A program made the position numbers and the translations under genes. Positions 23,413 to 31,982 of a stretch of DNA of 64,000 nucleotides are shown in pieces. The stretch comes from Faecalibacterium sp. I3-3-33 (lineage in GTDB: Bacteria > Bacillota > Clostridia > Oscillospirales > Ruminococcaceae): NCBI RefSeq assembly GCF_023347295.1, contig NZ_CP094469.1:1364001-1428000 (forward strand), in the 5' to 3' direction. The stretch's first letter is position 1. Each line of letters begins with the position of its first letter. The notes beneath the pieces were generated by a model. It was not told the DNA's origin and did no database searches. It saw nothing but the letters and a program-made list of their open reading frames with translations.

Positions 23413-24390
23413 ATGAAAACAAAACAGCGTGTCCTGCTGGCGTTGCTGGCAGCGGCAGTGCTGCTGGGCGCGGCGCTGTGGGCGGTGACCCGCAGCAACG
23501 CCAAGGCCGAGCAGGCGGCCAGCGCCGCCGCCGAGGGCAGCATTCCGCTTTCCGGTTTTGCCGCCGAGGACTTAGAGCAGATCGAGTATACCTACAACGG
23601 CCAGACCTACACCCTGCAATATTCCGGCGGCAGCTGGCAGTTGGCGCAGGACCTCGCCTATCATCTGGACGAGAGCGCCTGCAACACCATGCGTACTGCC
23701 CTGATGGCACTAGCTGCCAAGCGTAGCCTGACACCGCAGGCAGGGGAGGACTACGGTCTGGATACCCCGCAGCTCACCGTTACGGTAACGGCGGCAGGGC
23801 AGAGCACCACTCTGACCTTCGGGGCAGAGAACCCGGTCACCGGGGATCTCTATGTGCAAAAAGCCGGGGACGAAGCCATCTACACCGTCAGCGGCAACAA
23901 AGCTGCCTGCTTCCAGCTGGATAAGGCCGGGCTTTTCGGCAGCTTCTGCCCCACTGGGCTCACAGCCTCGACCATTACACAGGTAGCCTACACGCTGGCA
24001 GACGGTAGCTCCGTCACCCTGAACGCCGTCAGCGAGCCGACCGAAAGCGCCGACAGTACCTCTTCCTCCACCTACGAGACGGTGTGGCAGCTGGCTTCGG
24101 ACCCCACCGCCAGCCTTGCACAGGATAAGGTGCAAAGCCTGCTGTCTGCCTTGTGCAACTATGCCACCGCTCAGACTACGGACGCAGACCTTGCTGCCTG
24201 CGGTTTTGATGCACCGGTGTTTACTGCCACGGTCACCAGCGAGGATGGCTCCACCGTGCAGCTGGCCTACGCCTGCGGTACGGACGGGTGGTATCTGCAA
24301 GTTGGGGACGATACTTCGGTATACACAGTGGATACAAGCACTGTGCAGGCGCTTCTGCTGACGGAAAACGACTTGAAAACGCAGGAATGA
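23413..24390 (+). CDS. DUF4340-domain protein of the ABC cassette
   Basis: The 325-residue protein has an N-terminal signal anchor (RVLLALLAAAVLLGAALWAVT) and an extracytoplasmic region with two related beta-rich halves of the DUF4340 type. Each half carries a QxxYTYNGQTYTLQYSGGSWQ or QVAYTLADGSSVTLN-like strand pattern. It regularly accompanies GldG-like genes in ABC-2 exporter operons and its function is unknown. ATG 23413 follows AAGGAG. It is the last gene before the terminator at 24400-24438. Confidence 0.85.
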   Translation: MKTKQRVLLALLAAAVLLGAALWAVTRSNAKAEQAASAAAEGSIPLSGFAAEDLEQIEYTYNGQTYTLQYSGGSWQLAQDLAYHLDESACNTMRTALMALAAKRSLTPQAGEDYGLDTPQLTVTVTAAGQSTTLTFGAENPVTGDLYVQKAGDEAIYTVSGNKAACFQLDKAGLFGSFCPTGLTASTITQVAYTLADGSSVTLNAVSEPTESADSTSSSTYETVWQLASDPTASLAQDKVQSLLSALCNYATAQTTDADLAACGFDAPVFTATVTSEDGSTVQLAYACGTDGWYLQVGDDTSVYTVDTSTVQALLLTENDLKTQE

Positions 24391-24399
24391 TTCCTTTTG

Positions 24400-24438
24400 T
24401 ACGCTGCACCGAAACCAAGGTGCAGCGTATATTTTTTT
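24400..24438 (+). terminator. Terminator of the ABC-2 exporter cassette
   Basis: TACGCTGCACC pairs with GGTGCAGCGTA around an 8-nt loop and is followed by TATTTTTTT. Confidence 0.9.
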
Positions 24439-24478
24439 GCAGCTTTTTATAAAGTTTCGGCAAACAACGGTAGAGTGA

Positions 24479-24507
24479 TTGACAATCCGACTGTGATTGT
24501 TTATTAT
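24479..24507 (+). promoter_or_regulatory. pot operon promoter
   Basis: TTGACA and TATTAT are 17 bp apart. The predicted leader is about 125 nt. Confidence 0.85.
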
Positions 24508-24572
24508 AAACCGTGACAGGGTAAGTTCGCCGCGCAAAATCATGCTGCTGCGCGGGGCAGAACGCCCCTTAT

Positions 24573-24614
24573 ACGCAAAAAAGATGGGGCAGGTTCCCTG
24601 TCTTTTTTCGTATC
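24573..24614 (+). promoter_or_regulatory. Hairpin in the potABCD leader, possible attenuator
   Basis: ATACG, AAAAAAGA and GGCAGG on the 5' arm answer CCTGTC, TCTTTTTT and CGTAT on the 3' arm, giving a long hairpin whose 3' arm contains a T6 run. Two smaller hairpins precede it (CCGCGCA/TGCGCGG and GGGGC/GCCCC). It ends about 8 nt before the potA ribosome site. A polyamine-linked attenuation role is inference. Confidence 0.45.
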
Positions 24615-24640
24615 TGAGAACAAGGAGGATAACATATAAA

Positions 24641-25687
24641 ATGGACAACTCGGTGGTCGTTTCACTGCGGGATATCGTAGTGGAATTTGATGGACAGCGC
24701 ATTCTGGATGGGCTGAATCTGGATATCCATGATAAGGAGTTCGTGACGCTGCTCGGTTCCTCCGGCTGCGGCAAAACTACCACCCTGCGCCTGATCGCAG
24801 GTTTTCTGGAGCCGAACGCCGGCAAGGTGCTGCTGAAAGGGGAGGACATTACCGGTGTGCCGCCTTATAAGCGCCCGGTGAATACCGTGTTCCAGAAATA
24901 CGCGCTGTTCCCGCACCTGAATGTGTTCGAGAACGTGGCCTTTGGTCTGCGGCTCAAAAAGCTGGACGAGGACACCATCCGCCGCAAGGTGCGCGATATG
25001 CTGGAGGTCGTGGGCTTAAAGGGCTTCGAGCGCCGCAGCATCAGCCAGATGTCCGGCGGTCAGCAGCAGCGCGTGGCCATTGCCCGCAGTCTGGTCAACG
25101 AGCCGGAGATCCTGCTGCTGGACGAGCCGCTGGGCGCACTGGACCTGAAGCTGCGCAAGGAGATGCAGCTGGAACTCAAGCGCCTGCAGCGCGAGATGAA
25201 CATTACCTTTATCTACGTTACTCACGATCAGGAGGAAGCGCTTACCATGTCCGATACCGTCGTGGTCATGAACGGCGGCAAGGTGCAGCAGATCGGCACC
25301 CCGGAGGATATCTACAACGAGCCGAAAAATGCCTTTGTGGCAGACTTTATCGGCGATTCCAACATCGTGGACGGCGTGATGCACAAGGACTTTCTGGTGT
25401 CCTTCTCCGGTGTGGACTTCCCCTGTGTGGACCGCGGCTTTGCCCGGGAGCAGAGCGTGCAGGTGGTGGTGCGCCCGGAGGATATCGAGGTGGTCTCCCC
25501 CGTGGAGGGCCAGCTTGTGGGCGTGGTGAACGATGTCATCTTCAAGGGCGTGCACTTTGAGATGCACGTGGAGTGCGAAGGCCGCGAGTGGCTGATCCAC
25601 TCCACCCGCGCCTGCACCCCCGGCGAGACCATTGGTATGCGCATCGGCCCCAACGAGATCCATATCATGGCGCGGAGCGAGGGGTGA
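24641..25687 (+). CDS. potA: Spermidine/putrescine ABC transporter ATPase
   Basis: The 348-residue protein has Walker A GSSGCGKTTTLRLIAGF, Q-loop FQKYALFPHLNVFENVAFGL, signature MSGGQQQRVAIARSL, Walker B LLLDEPLGALD and the switch histidine in VTHDQEEAL. The C-terminal TOBE domain starts about residue 270. It powers uptake with PotB and PotC. I chose ATG 24641 because AAGGAGG lies upstream and family alignment starts there. The first of four genes, it is followed by potB after 6 bp. Confidence 0.95.
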   Translation: MDNSVVVSLRDIVVEFDGQRILDGLNLDIHDKEFVTLLGSSGCGKTTTLRLIAGFLEPNAGKVLLKGEDITGVPPYKRPVNTVFQKYALFPHLNVFENVAFGLRLKKLDEDTIRRKVRDMLEVVGLKGFERRSISQMSGGQQQRVAIARSLVNEPEILLLDEPLGALDLKLRKEMQLELKRLQREMNITFIYVTHDQEEALTMSDTVVVMNGGKVQQIGTPEDIYNEPKNAFVADFIGDSNIVDGVMHKDFLVSFSGVDFPCVDRGFAREQSVQVVVRPEDIEVVSPVEGQLVGVVNDVIFKGVHFEMHVECEGREWLIHSTRACTPGETIGMRIGPNEIHIMARSEG

Positions 25688-25693
25688 TGTGCC

Positions 25694-26509
25694 ATGAAGA
25701 TCTATGATAAAAAGCTGGCCTATCCGTACTTTGTATGGATGGTGCTGTTTACCGTTGTGCCCTTGTTCATTGTGGTGTACTACGCCATGACGGATGCCGA
25801 GGGAAACTTTACCCTGAATAACCTTACCTCCATCAGCGGCTACGGCTCGGTGTTTGCCCGCAGCCTGCTGCTGGCGCTCATTGCTACGGTCATCTGCCTT
25901 GTCATCGCCTTTCCGGTGGGATATTTCCTGTCCCGCCTGCGGGTGAATAAGCAGCACATCATGCTTATGCTGGTCATGCTGCCCATGTGGATGAACTTTT
26001 TGCTGCGTACCTACGCATGGATGGGTCTGCTCAGCGTCAATGGCCCGGTGAACACCCTGCTGGGCTTTATCGGCCTTGGCCCCTATACTATGCTCAACAC
26101 CTCCGGCGCGGTGGTGCTGGGCATGGTGTATAACTATGTGCCCTACATGATCCTGCCGCTGTACACTAGCATGACCAAGATCGACCAGAGCCTTGTGGAA
26201 GCTGCGCAGGATCTTGGTGCCAACACTACCAAGACCCTTGTGCGGGTGCTTATCCCTATGAGCGTGCCGGGCATCAGCACCGGCATCACCATGGTGTTCG
26301 TGCCGGCGGTGTCTACCTTTGTCATCAGCCGTATGCTGGGCGGCGGCTCCAACCTGCTGATCGGCGATCTGATCGAGATGCAGTTTCTGGGCAACAGCTA
26401 CAACCTGAACGTCGGTTCTGCTATGAGCTTGGTGCTGATGATCATCGTACTGCTGTGCATGAGCTTTACGTCCAGCTTTGACGAGGATGAAATGGAGGGC
26501 GTATCCTGA
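25694..26509 (+). CDS. potB: Spermidine/putrescine ABC permease
   Basis: The 271-residue protein has six membrane spans and the permease EAA loop EAAQDLGANTTKTLVRVLIP (near residue 170) that docks to PotA. SFTSSFDEDEMEGVS at the C-terminus is an acidic cytoplasmic tail. Its stop overlaps the potC start by one nucleotide. Confidence 0.93.
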   Translation: MKIYDKKLAYPYFVWMVLFTVVPLFIVVYYAMTDAEGNFTLNNLTSISGYGSVFARSLLLALIATVICLVIAFPVGYFLSRLRVNKQHIMLMLVMLPMWMNFLLRTYAWMGLLSVNGPVNTLLGFIGLGPYTMLNTSGAVVLGMVYNYVPYMILPLYTSMTKIDQSLVEAAQDLGANTTKTLVRVLIPMSVPGISTGITMVFVPAVSTFVISRMLGGGSNLLIGDLIEMQFLGNSYNLNVGSAMSLVLMIIVLLCMSFTSSFDEDEMEGVS

Positions 26510-27354
26510 TGAAAACAAAACATCTGCGCCTGATGCAGCGGGTCTATATCATCCTGTTCTTCTGCTTCATGTATCTGCCCATTGCCTACATGATCGTGTT
26601 CAGCTTCAATCAGAGCAAGGGCTATTCGCTGTTCACCGGCTTTACCCTCAAGTGGTACCGCAGCCTGTTCACGAATGCGTCCATCCTCCATGCACTGTGG
26701 GTGTCCGTTGAGGTGGCCATTCTGTCTGCCATCATCGCCACGGTGCTGGGCACGGCAGCCAGCCTTGGCATTGCCTCCATGAGCCGCAAAAGCCGCCTGC
26801 TGGTGACCAACATCACCTATATCCCGGTGGTCAACCCGGAAATCATCACCGGCATCTCCCTGATGCTGCTGTTCGTGGCCTACCAGCGTTTTGCCGCGCA
26901 GTCCGCATGGCTGCCGGACAACATCATGGGTCTGCCCACGCTGCTCATTGCGCATATCGCGTTCAACGTGCCCTACGTTATCTTTAACGTGAGCCCCAAG
27001 CTCAAGCAGCTGGATATCAAGCTGTACGAAGCAGCGCTGGATCTTGGCTGTGACCCCCGGCAGGCCTTCTTCAAGGTCATTCTGCCGGAGATCAGTCCCG
27101 CCATCCTGTCGGCCTTCCTCATCTGCCTGACCTATTCCATCGACGATTTCATGATCTCCTACTTCAACTGCGGCACGGTAGAGACTTTGCCCATTGCCAT
27201 CTACTCCATGACCCGCAAAAAGGTCAGCCCGGAGATCTACGCACTGTCCACCATCATGTTCGTGGTCATCCTCAGTGTCATTCTGGTGTCCAACGCCATG
27301 GAGAGCCGCAGCTACCGCAAGGATCAGAAAACGTTGCGAGAGGAGGGCGCATGA
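26509..27354 (+). CDS. potC: Spermidine/putrescine ABC permease
   Basis: This 281-residue protein is the second permease half, with six spans beginning IILFFCFMYLPIAYMIVFSFN and the EAA loop EAALDLGCDPRQAFFKVILP. The LTYSIDDFMISYF segment is typical of PotC. It overlaps potB by 1 nt and potD by 4 nt, consistent with tight translational coupling. Confidence 0.93.
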   Translation: MKTKHLRLMQRVYIILFFCFMYLPIAYMIVFSFNQSKGYSLFTGFTLKWYRSLFTNASILHALWVSVEVAILSAIIATVLGTAASLGIASMSRKSRLLVTNITYIPVVNPEIITGISLMLLFVAYQRFAAQSAWLPDNIMGLPTLLIAHIAFNVPYVIFNVSPKLKQLDIKLYEAALDLGCDPRQAFFKVILPEISPAILSAFLICLTYSIDDFMISYFNCGTVETLPIAIYSMTRKKVSPEIYALSTIMFVVILSVILVSNAMESRSYRKDQKTLREEGA

Positions 27355-28586
27355 TGAAACGCATTGCTGCATTGCTGCTGACGCTGGCCGTGGCGCTGTG
27401 CGCCGCATTGCCGGTGTTTGCCGCCGGTACCATTGAGGTGACCGAGGACGTGTCGGTGTCGGACGCTTACGACTGGACCCGCTTCAAGGGGCAGAACGTC
27501 ACCCTGAACGTCTACAACTGGGGCGAGTACATCTCCAACGGCTCAGATGACAGCGTGGACGTGGTGGCCGCCTTTGAAAAACTGACCGGCATCAAGGTGA
27601 ACTACACCACCTTCGACTCCAACGAGTCTTTGTACGCCAAGCTCAAGTCCGGCGCAGCCAACTACGATGTGATCATCCCCTCCGACTACATGGTGGCAAA
27701 GATGATCAACGAGGGGATGCTTGCACCCCTTGACTACGACAATATCCCTAATTTCCAGAAGATCGATGCAGGCTACCGCAACCCGGATTACGACCCGCAG
27801 AACGCCTACACCGTGCCCTATATGCTGTGCACCACCGGCATCATCTACAACACCACTATGGTAGACGAAGCCCCCACCTGCTGGGCAGACCTATGGGACG
27901 AGCAGTATGCGGGCAACATTCTGATGTTCAACAACAGCCGCGATGCCTACGCCATCGCCGCGTTCAAGAGCGGCCACAGCATCAACCCCGCCACCCCGGA
28001 AGAGGTGGACGAGGTGGTAGAAGAGCTTAAGGCGCAGAAGCCGCTGGTGCAGGCCTACGTCATGGACGAGATCTTTGATAAGATGATCGGCGGCGAGGCT
28101 GCCATCGGCGTGTACTACTCCGGCGATGCCATTACCATGATCGATGATAACCCGGACTTGGCTTGGGTGTTCCCGGAGGAGGGCAGTGTGCTTTCGGTGG
28201 ACTGCATGGCTGTGCCTGCCGCCAGCGAGCACAAGGAAGCTGCCGAAATGTTCATCAACTTTATGTGCGAGACCGACATCGGCAAGGCCAACAGCGAGTA
28301 TATTGGCTACACCACCCCCATGCACGATGTATGGGAGGTACTGGACGAGGATCTGAAAACCAGCGAGATCGCCTACCCGTCTGAGGAGGACGCCGCCCGC
28401 GAGAAGGTGTTCACCGCCCTGAGCGACGAGGTGAACAGCGAACTGGATCTGAAGTGGAGCGAGATGAAGAGCTACGATGAAGGCGGCGGCAGCTACTTGT
28501 TTTTGTTGCTGCTGCTGGCTATGCTGGCACTTGCTTGCTTTAATATCTGGCGCAAAGTGCGCAGAAAGACCCGCAATCAGTATTGA
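27351..28586 (+). CDS. potD: Spermidine/putrescine-binding protein with C-terminal membrane anchor
   Basis: The 411-residue protein has an export signal (IAALLLTLAVALCAALPVFAAG) with a signal peptidase I-like site, and a weaker lipobox reading at VALC. The polyamine-binding domain (NVYNWGEYISNGSD near the mature N-terminus, DVIIPSDYMVAKM, YTVPYMLCTTGIIYN) follows. After a GGG linker, a C-terminal membrane span (YLFLLLLLAMLALACFNIW) is followed by basic KVRRKTRNQY. Standard PotD ends without such a helix, so this receptor appears tethered at its C-terminus rather than by lipid. Either of two adjacent ATGs may be used. Confidence 0.9.
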   Translation: MMKRIAALLLTLAVALCAALPVFAAGTIEVTEDVSVSDAYDWTRFKGQNVTLNVYNWGEYISNGSDDSVDVVAAFEKLTGIKVNYTTFDSNESLYAKLKSGAANYDVIIPSDYMVAKMINEGMLAPLDYDNIPNFQKIDAGYRNPDYDPQNAYTVPYMLCTTGIIYNTTMVDEAPTCWADLWDEQYAGNILMFNNSRDAYAIAAFKSGHSINPATPEEVDEVVEELKAQKPLVQAYVMDEIFDKMIGGEAAIGVYYSGDAITMIDDNPDLAWVFPEEGSVLSVDCMAVPAASEHKEAAEMFINFMCETDIGKANSEYIGYTTPMHDVWEVLDEDLKTSEIAYPSEEDAAREKVFTALSDEVNSELDLKWSEMKSYDEGGGSYLFLLLLLAMLALACFNIWRKVRRKTRNQY

Positions 28587-28652
28587 TCGTTTTGCCAAGG
28601 CTGCCGTCCCGGACGTGGTGCGGCGGCCTTTTTCCGATAGGAGGGAAAGAAT

Positions 28653-29390
28653 ATGGAACAGTTTTATTATGAAGGCACCGCCGTGGTAGAAAATGCCGAT
28701 GCAGACTGCCACAGTCTGCTCAAGGCCAGTGCGCTGCTGCGTTATGTGGAGCAGATCTCCACCATGCACGCCCGCCACTTTGGCATGGACGATAAGTTCT
28801 TTGAGGATCACGGCGTAGCGTTTCTGGTGGGCAAGCAGGCGCTGCGGTTCAGCCGTGTGCCCCGCCGTGGTGAGACTTTGACCCTTTGCTCCCGCTCAGA
28901 AAAGGCTTTCCGCGGCTCTATCAAGCGCGTCACCACCCTTACGGACGAAGCCGGGCAGGAGGTAGCCATGGTGGACAGCCGCTGGATCATGTCCAGCCTT
29001 GAAGATGGCCATATTCTGCGCCAGCCGGGCTGGACGGTAGAGGGATACTGGAATGAGACGGTGGAAGAGGAACTGCCCCTTTTGCTGCATAAGCGCCGGG
29101 ACAGCCTGACCAGCGCCGGTCTGGTTACGGCGCGCTACTCCCAGTGCGACCTGCACTACCACATCAACAACGCCTTTTATCTGGATATCGTTTGTGACGC
29201 ACTGCCGCAGGAGATCATGCGCGATCATGTTGTGAAGTTTGCCTCCATCAATTACCACCGCGAAGTCCCCATGGGACAGCAGGTGGAGGTGCTCTACACG
29301 CCTTCGGATGATGGCTGGTATTTTATTGCCAAGCGCGCAGACAAAACGGCTTTCGAGTGCTATCTGGAACTGGAGCCGGTCAAACAGTAA
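28653..29390 (+). CDS. Acyl-ACP thioesterase-family protein
   Basis: The 245-residue protein has two hot-dog domains, as in FatA-type acyl-ACP thioesterases (PF01643). The N-terminal domain includes ALLRYVEQISTMHARHFGMD and GKQALRFSRVPRRGETL. The second domain begins at TARYSQCDLHYHINNAFYLDIVCDAL, where the asparagine/histidine catalytic residues lie (DLHYHINN). It likely hydrolyses acyl-ACP to free fatty acid. GAGGGAAAG precedes the ATG. It lies 66 bp after potD without a visible terminator, so co-transcription is possible. Confidence 0.85.
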   Translation: MEQFYYEGTAVVENADADCHSLLKASALLRYVEQISTMHARHFGMDDKFFEDHGVAFLVGKQALRFSRVPRRGETLTLCSRSEKAFRGSIKRVTTLTDEAGQEVAMVDSRWIMSSLEDGHILRQPGWTVEGYWNETVEEELPLLLHKRRDSLTSAGLVTARYSQCDLHYHINNAFYLDIVCDALPQEIMRDHVVKFASINYHREVPMGQQVEVLYTPSDDGWYFIAKRADKTAFECYLELEPVKQ

Positions 29391-29407
29391 AAAGTGGAGG
29401 GATGCCT

Positions 29408-29977
29408 ATGCCCAAAATCAGAGAATTGTTCGGCACCTTTTTTAAAATCGGTGCCTTTACCTTTGGCGGCGGCTACGCCATGGTGGCGCTGCTGGAGCAC
29501 GAATTTGTAGAGGAAAAGCGCTGGCTCACCAGGGAGGAATTTCTGGATATGGTCGCCATTGCCGAGTCCACCCCCGGCCCTGTGGCGGTGAACAGCGCCA
29601 CCTATATCGGCTATAAGCTGGCCGGTGTTGCCGGTGCGGCGGCTTCCACCTTGGCGGTGTGTCTGCCGTCCTTCGGGGTCATCTATCTTATTTCACTGTT
29701 TTTCGACCGTTTTTTGCAGCTGACAGTGGTGGCGAATGCCTTTAAGGGCATTCAGGCCTGCGTCATTTATCTGATCCTGTCCGCAGGGGTCAAGATGCTC
29801 AAAAACTTGCAGCGCACCCCCTTCAACACGGCAGTGGTGGCGGTGGTGCTGGCGGCCATGGTGGGCTGCTCTGTGCTGGCGGTAAAGTTTTCCTCCATCT
29901 GCTGCATCCTACTTTGCGGCACAGCCGGGGTGCTGGCCTATGCGGTAGGGCAGGGGAAGAAAGGCGGCACAAAATGA
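29408..29977 (+). CDS. Chromate transporter, first half
   Basis: The 189-residue protein has the CHR-family N-terminal segment FFKIGAFTFGGGYAMVALLEHEFVEEKRWLTREEFLDMVAIAESTPGPVAVN, with the conserved FGGG and STPGP motifs, and five or six spans. Full ChrA proteins carry two such halves; here each half is a separate gene (29408 and 29974), the short-chain arrangement. The physiological substrate may not be chromate. I chose ATG 29408 for correct spacing from GGAGG; an ATG at 29402 is too close. Confidence 0.9.
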   Translation: MPKIRELFGTFFKIGAFTFGGGYAMVALLEHEFVEEKRWLTREEFLDMVAIAESTPGPVAVNSATYIGYKLAGVAGAAASTLAVCLPSFGVIYLISLFFDRFLQLTVVANAFKGIQACVIYLILSAGVKMLKNLQRTPFNTAVVAVVLAAMVGCSVLAVKFSSICCILLCGTAGVLAYAVGQGKKGGTK

Positions 29978-30546
29978 TCTTGCTGGAGCTTTTCTGGAAC
30001 TTTCTTGTCATCGGCGCGGTGTCCTTTGGCGGCGGCTACGGCATGATCTCACTGGTGCGGGAAACGGTGCTGGGGCATGGCTGGCTGACCGAGAGCGAGT
30101 TTCTCAGCTTTATCGCGGTGTCAGAGTCTACGCCCGGCCCGCTGGCGGTGAATATGGCTACCTTTATCGGGTCTTCGCAGGCGGGGCTGGCAGGCTCCTT
30201 TGTGGCAACGATGGGGGTGGTGCTGCCCTCTTTTGTCATCATTCTGCTGATTGCGGCGGCGCTGCACAGCCTGATGAAGTACGCCGGGGTCAACGCCTTT
30301 CTGGCCGGGGTGCGCCCCTGCGTGGTGGCTATGATCTTGGCTACCGCCTGCACCATGGGGCTTTCCACGCTGGGGGGCTTTACCACTGTTTCCGGCGGCT
30401 TTGCCCCGGATATGCGTGCGCTGGCAGTGTTTGCTCTTTTGGGCATCCTGCATCTTGCCTATAAAAAGAAAACGCAGAAAGCACCGTCCCCCATCGGGAT
30501 GATCCTGCTTTCTGCGGTGCTGGGCGCGGTGCTGTGGAGCATCTGA
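29974..30546 (+). CDS. Chromate transporter, second half
   Basis: The 190-residue partner of the preceding gene repeats the same motif set: NFLVIGAVSFGGGYGMISLV, then ESEFLSFIAVSESTPGPLAVNMATFIG. The ATG overlaps the previous stop (ATGA), so the two halves are made in equal amounts and presumably heterodimerise in antiparallel orientation (family inference). Confidence 0.9.
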   Translation: MILLELFWNFLVIGAVSFGGGYGMISLVRETVLGHGWLTESEFLSFIAVSESTPGPLAVNMATFIGSSQAGLAGSFVATMGVVLPSFVIILLIAAALHSLMKYAGVNAFLAGVRPCVVAMILATACTMGLSTLGGFTTVSGGFAPDMRALAVFALLGILHLAYKKKTQKAPSPIGMILLSAVLGAVLWSI

Positions 30547-30568
30547 CCCGGCAAGAAAGGATACTGCA

Positions 30569-31102
30569 ATGAACATTACCGTGTATCTGGGGGCAAACCT
30601 TGGCACCGACCCTGCATTGCCGCAGGCCGTGCAGCAGTTGGGGCGCTGGATCGGTGAAAGCGGCAACGCGCTGGTGTACGGCGGCAGCAAAAGCGGCCTG
30701 ATGGGGCTTTTAGCCGACAGCGTACTGGCTGCAGGCGGCAGGGTGACCGGTGTAGAGCCCAAGTGCTTTCTGGACGCAGAGCTGCAGCACGAGGGACTGA
30801 CAGAGTTGATCGTGACCGAGGATATGCCCGCCCGCAAGACCAAAATGATCGAGCTGGGCGATGCCTTTATCGCATTTCCCGGCGGCACTGGCACGCTGGA
30901 GGAGATCACCGAGGTCATCAGCAAGCTGTCTCTGGGGCAGCTGGATGCACCCTGCATCCTCTACGACCTGAACGGCTACTACCAGCCCCTGCACCAGCTT
31001 TTGCGGCAGATGATCGCCATGGGGCTTTCCACTCCGGCGCGGCAGCGGAATATCACCTTTGCTGCCGACCTTGCCCAGATCCGCGCGATTCTTGAAAAAT
31101 GA
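30569..31102 (+). CDS. LOG-family Rossmann protein (TIGR00730)
   Basis: The 177-residue protein contains GGSKSGLMGLLADS and the LOG signature PGGTGTLEEITEV, with the RKTKMIEL segment between them. LOG proteins are phosphoribohydrolases that release base from nucleoside 5'-monophosphates. In bacteria they are often general nucleotide-clearing enzymes despite the cytokinin label. AGAAAGGATA precedes the ATG. A hairpin with T run at about 31131-31169 ends the unit. Confidence 0.9.
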   Translation: MNITVYLGANLGTDPALPQAVQQLGRWIGESGNALVYGGSKSGLMGLLADSVLAAGGRVTGVEPKCFLDAELQHEGLTELIVTEDMPARKTKMIELGDAFIAFPGGTGTLEEITEVISKLSLGQLDAPCILYDLNGYYQPLHQLLRQMIAMGLSTPARQRNITFAADLAQIRAILEK

Positions 31103-31130
31103 TACTGGGAAGCTTACTTCTCAAACGTAA

Positions 31131-31169
31131 GGAGACTGCTGTACATGGCTTTGTGCGGCGGTCCTTTTT
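31131..31169 (+). terminator. Terminator after the LOG-family gene
   Basis: GGA-CTGC-GTACA pairs imperfectly with TGTGC-GCGG-TCC and is followed by TTTTT. Confidence 0.6.
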
Positions 31170-31177
31170 CATAAAAT

Positions 31178-31213
31178 GGGATACCGGGGCGTCCACAGAC
31201 GACCCGGTATCCC
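31178..31213. repeat. GGGATACCGG hairpin, copy 1
   Basis: A 36-nt near-perfect hairpin (GGGATACCGGG-CGTC ... GAC-CCCGGTATCCC). Its reverse complement matches 33 of 36 positions with the hairpin at 58793-58828. It may act as a terminator, but the shared loop sequence indicates a repeated element. Confidence 0.6.
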
Positions 31214-31219
31214 GAAAAA

Positions 31220-31270
31220 AATCATTCCGCTGGTTATGCCCATAGCGCACGCGGAGGGTATTTAAATCTT
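31220..31270 (+). repeat. Dispersed intergenic hairpin repeat, copy C
   Basis: ATTCCGCTGGTT then ATGCCCATAGC...GGAGGGTATTTAAATC. It is the same order of blocks as copies A, B and D, placed between the GGGATACCGG hairpin and the lipoprotein terminator. Confidence 0.6.
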
Positions 31271-31281
31271 TCTGTGCAATC

Positions 31282-31320
31282 AAAAAGGCCGCTGCACAAA
31301 ATAATGTGCAACGGCCTTTT
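31282..31320 (-). terminator. Terminator of the SSEAA lipoprotein gene
   Basis: On the minus strand AAAAGGCCG-TGCACA pairs with TGTGCA-CGGCCTTTTT. Confidence 0.85.
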
Positions 31321-31353
31321 GCTATTTTGTTATGTACGCTGTGCGCGTTAAAC

Positions 31354-31617
31354 TTAGGCGGCAGTGGTGGAAGCAGCCTCAGAAGAAGCAGCCTCGCTGA
31401 CAGCGGCCTCAGAGGAAGCAGCCTCGGAAGATGCAGCCTCAGAGGAAGCGGCCTCGCTGGAAGCAGCCTCAGAAGAAGCAGCCTCGGAAACAGCGGTGCT
31501 TGCGGAAGCAGCCTCAGAGGTGGAGGAAGCGGAAGCGGCAGAAGCACCACCGCAGGCGGTCATGCCAGCAGCCAGAGCCAGAGCAACAACAGCGATGCAA
31601 ATATTCTTGAGTTTCAT
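31354..31617 (-). CDS. Small lipoprotein made only of SSEAA repeats
   Basis: The 87-residue product has a signal peptide with a lipobox (ICIAVVALALAAGMTACGG, cysteine about residue 22). Everything after it is a low-complexity Ser/Glu/Ala tract with about ten SSEAA-type pentapeptides, and no folded domain. Similar SEAAS stretches serve as linkers just behind the lipid anchor in clostridial substrate-binding lipoproteins; here the linker is the whole protein. It has a good ribosome site (AAGGAGATTATTG), a promoter (31690-31717) and a terminator, so it looks functional. The alternative is a truncated lipoprotein. Confidence 0.75.
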   Translation of the reverse strand: MKLKNICIAVVALALAAGMTACGGASAASASSTSEAASASTAVSEAASSEAASSEAASSEAASSEAASSEAAVSEAASSEAASTTAA

Positions 31618-31689
31618 ATCAATAATCTCCTTGTTTTTCCTATGTGTGTTTAGCAGCGGGCACTCCGTAGCACCTCACTGCGATGCTAT

Positions 31690-31717
31690 ATTCTAGTCCG
31701 TTTTTGAAAAAAATCAA
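31690..31717 (-). promoter_or_regulatory. Promoter of the SSEAA lipoprotein
   Basis: On the minus strand TTGATT and TAGAAT are 16 bp apart. The rest of the 365-bp gap up to 31982 holds an AT-rich stretch and a CCCGG/CCGGG hairpin near 31811-31840, with no other gene seen. Confidence 0.55.
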
Positions 31718-31982
31718 GAGGTTTTTGGTCGAAAGTTATAATCTATGTAAAAAATCTGCATAGTTGTCATAAAGTTTCGCCAAAAGTCAAAGACTTTTTG
31801 GTAAAAATAAAGCCCGGGATAGCGCCTATATCGCCGGGCGGGGAACACAAAAATAGAAAAACTTGAAATAACCTGTTACAAATCCATTTTATTGGACTGC
31901 AAATGTGGATAATAGAGGCATGGCGAGGGACGGACATCCCCCGAAAGGTTGAACAACAAAAACATTTGTGGAGGATAACACG

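Noticed and set aside
31364..31696. 110-residue plus-strand frame rich in EEAAS
   Set aside because: It is the antisense reading of the SSEAA lipoprotein repeats and lacks a ribosome site.
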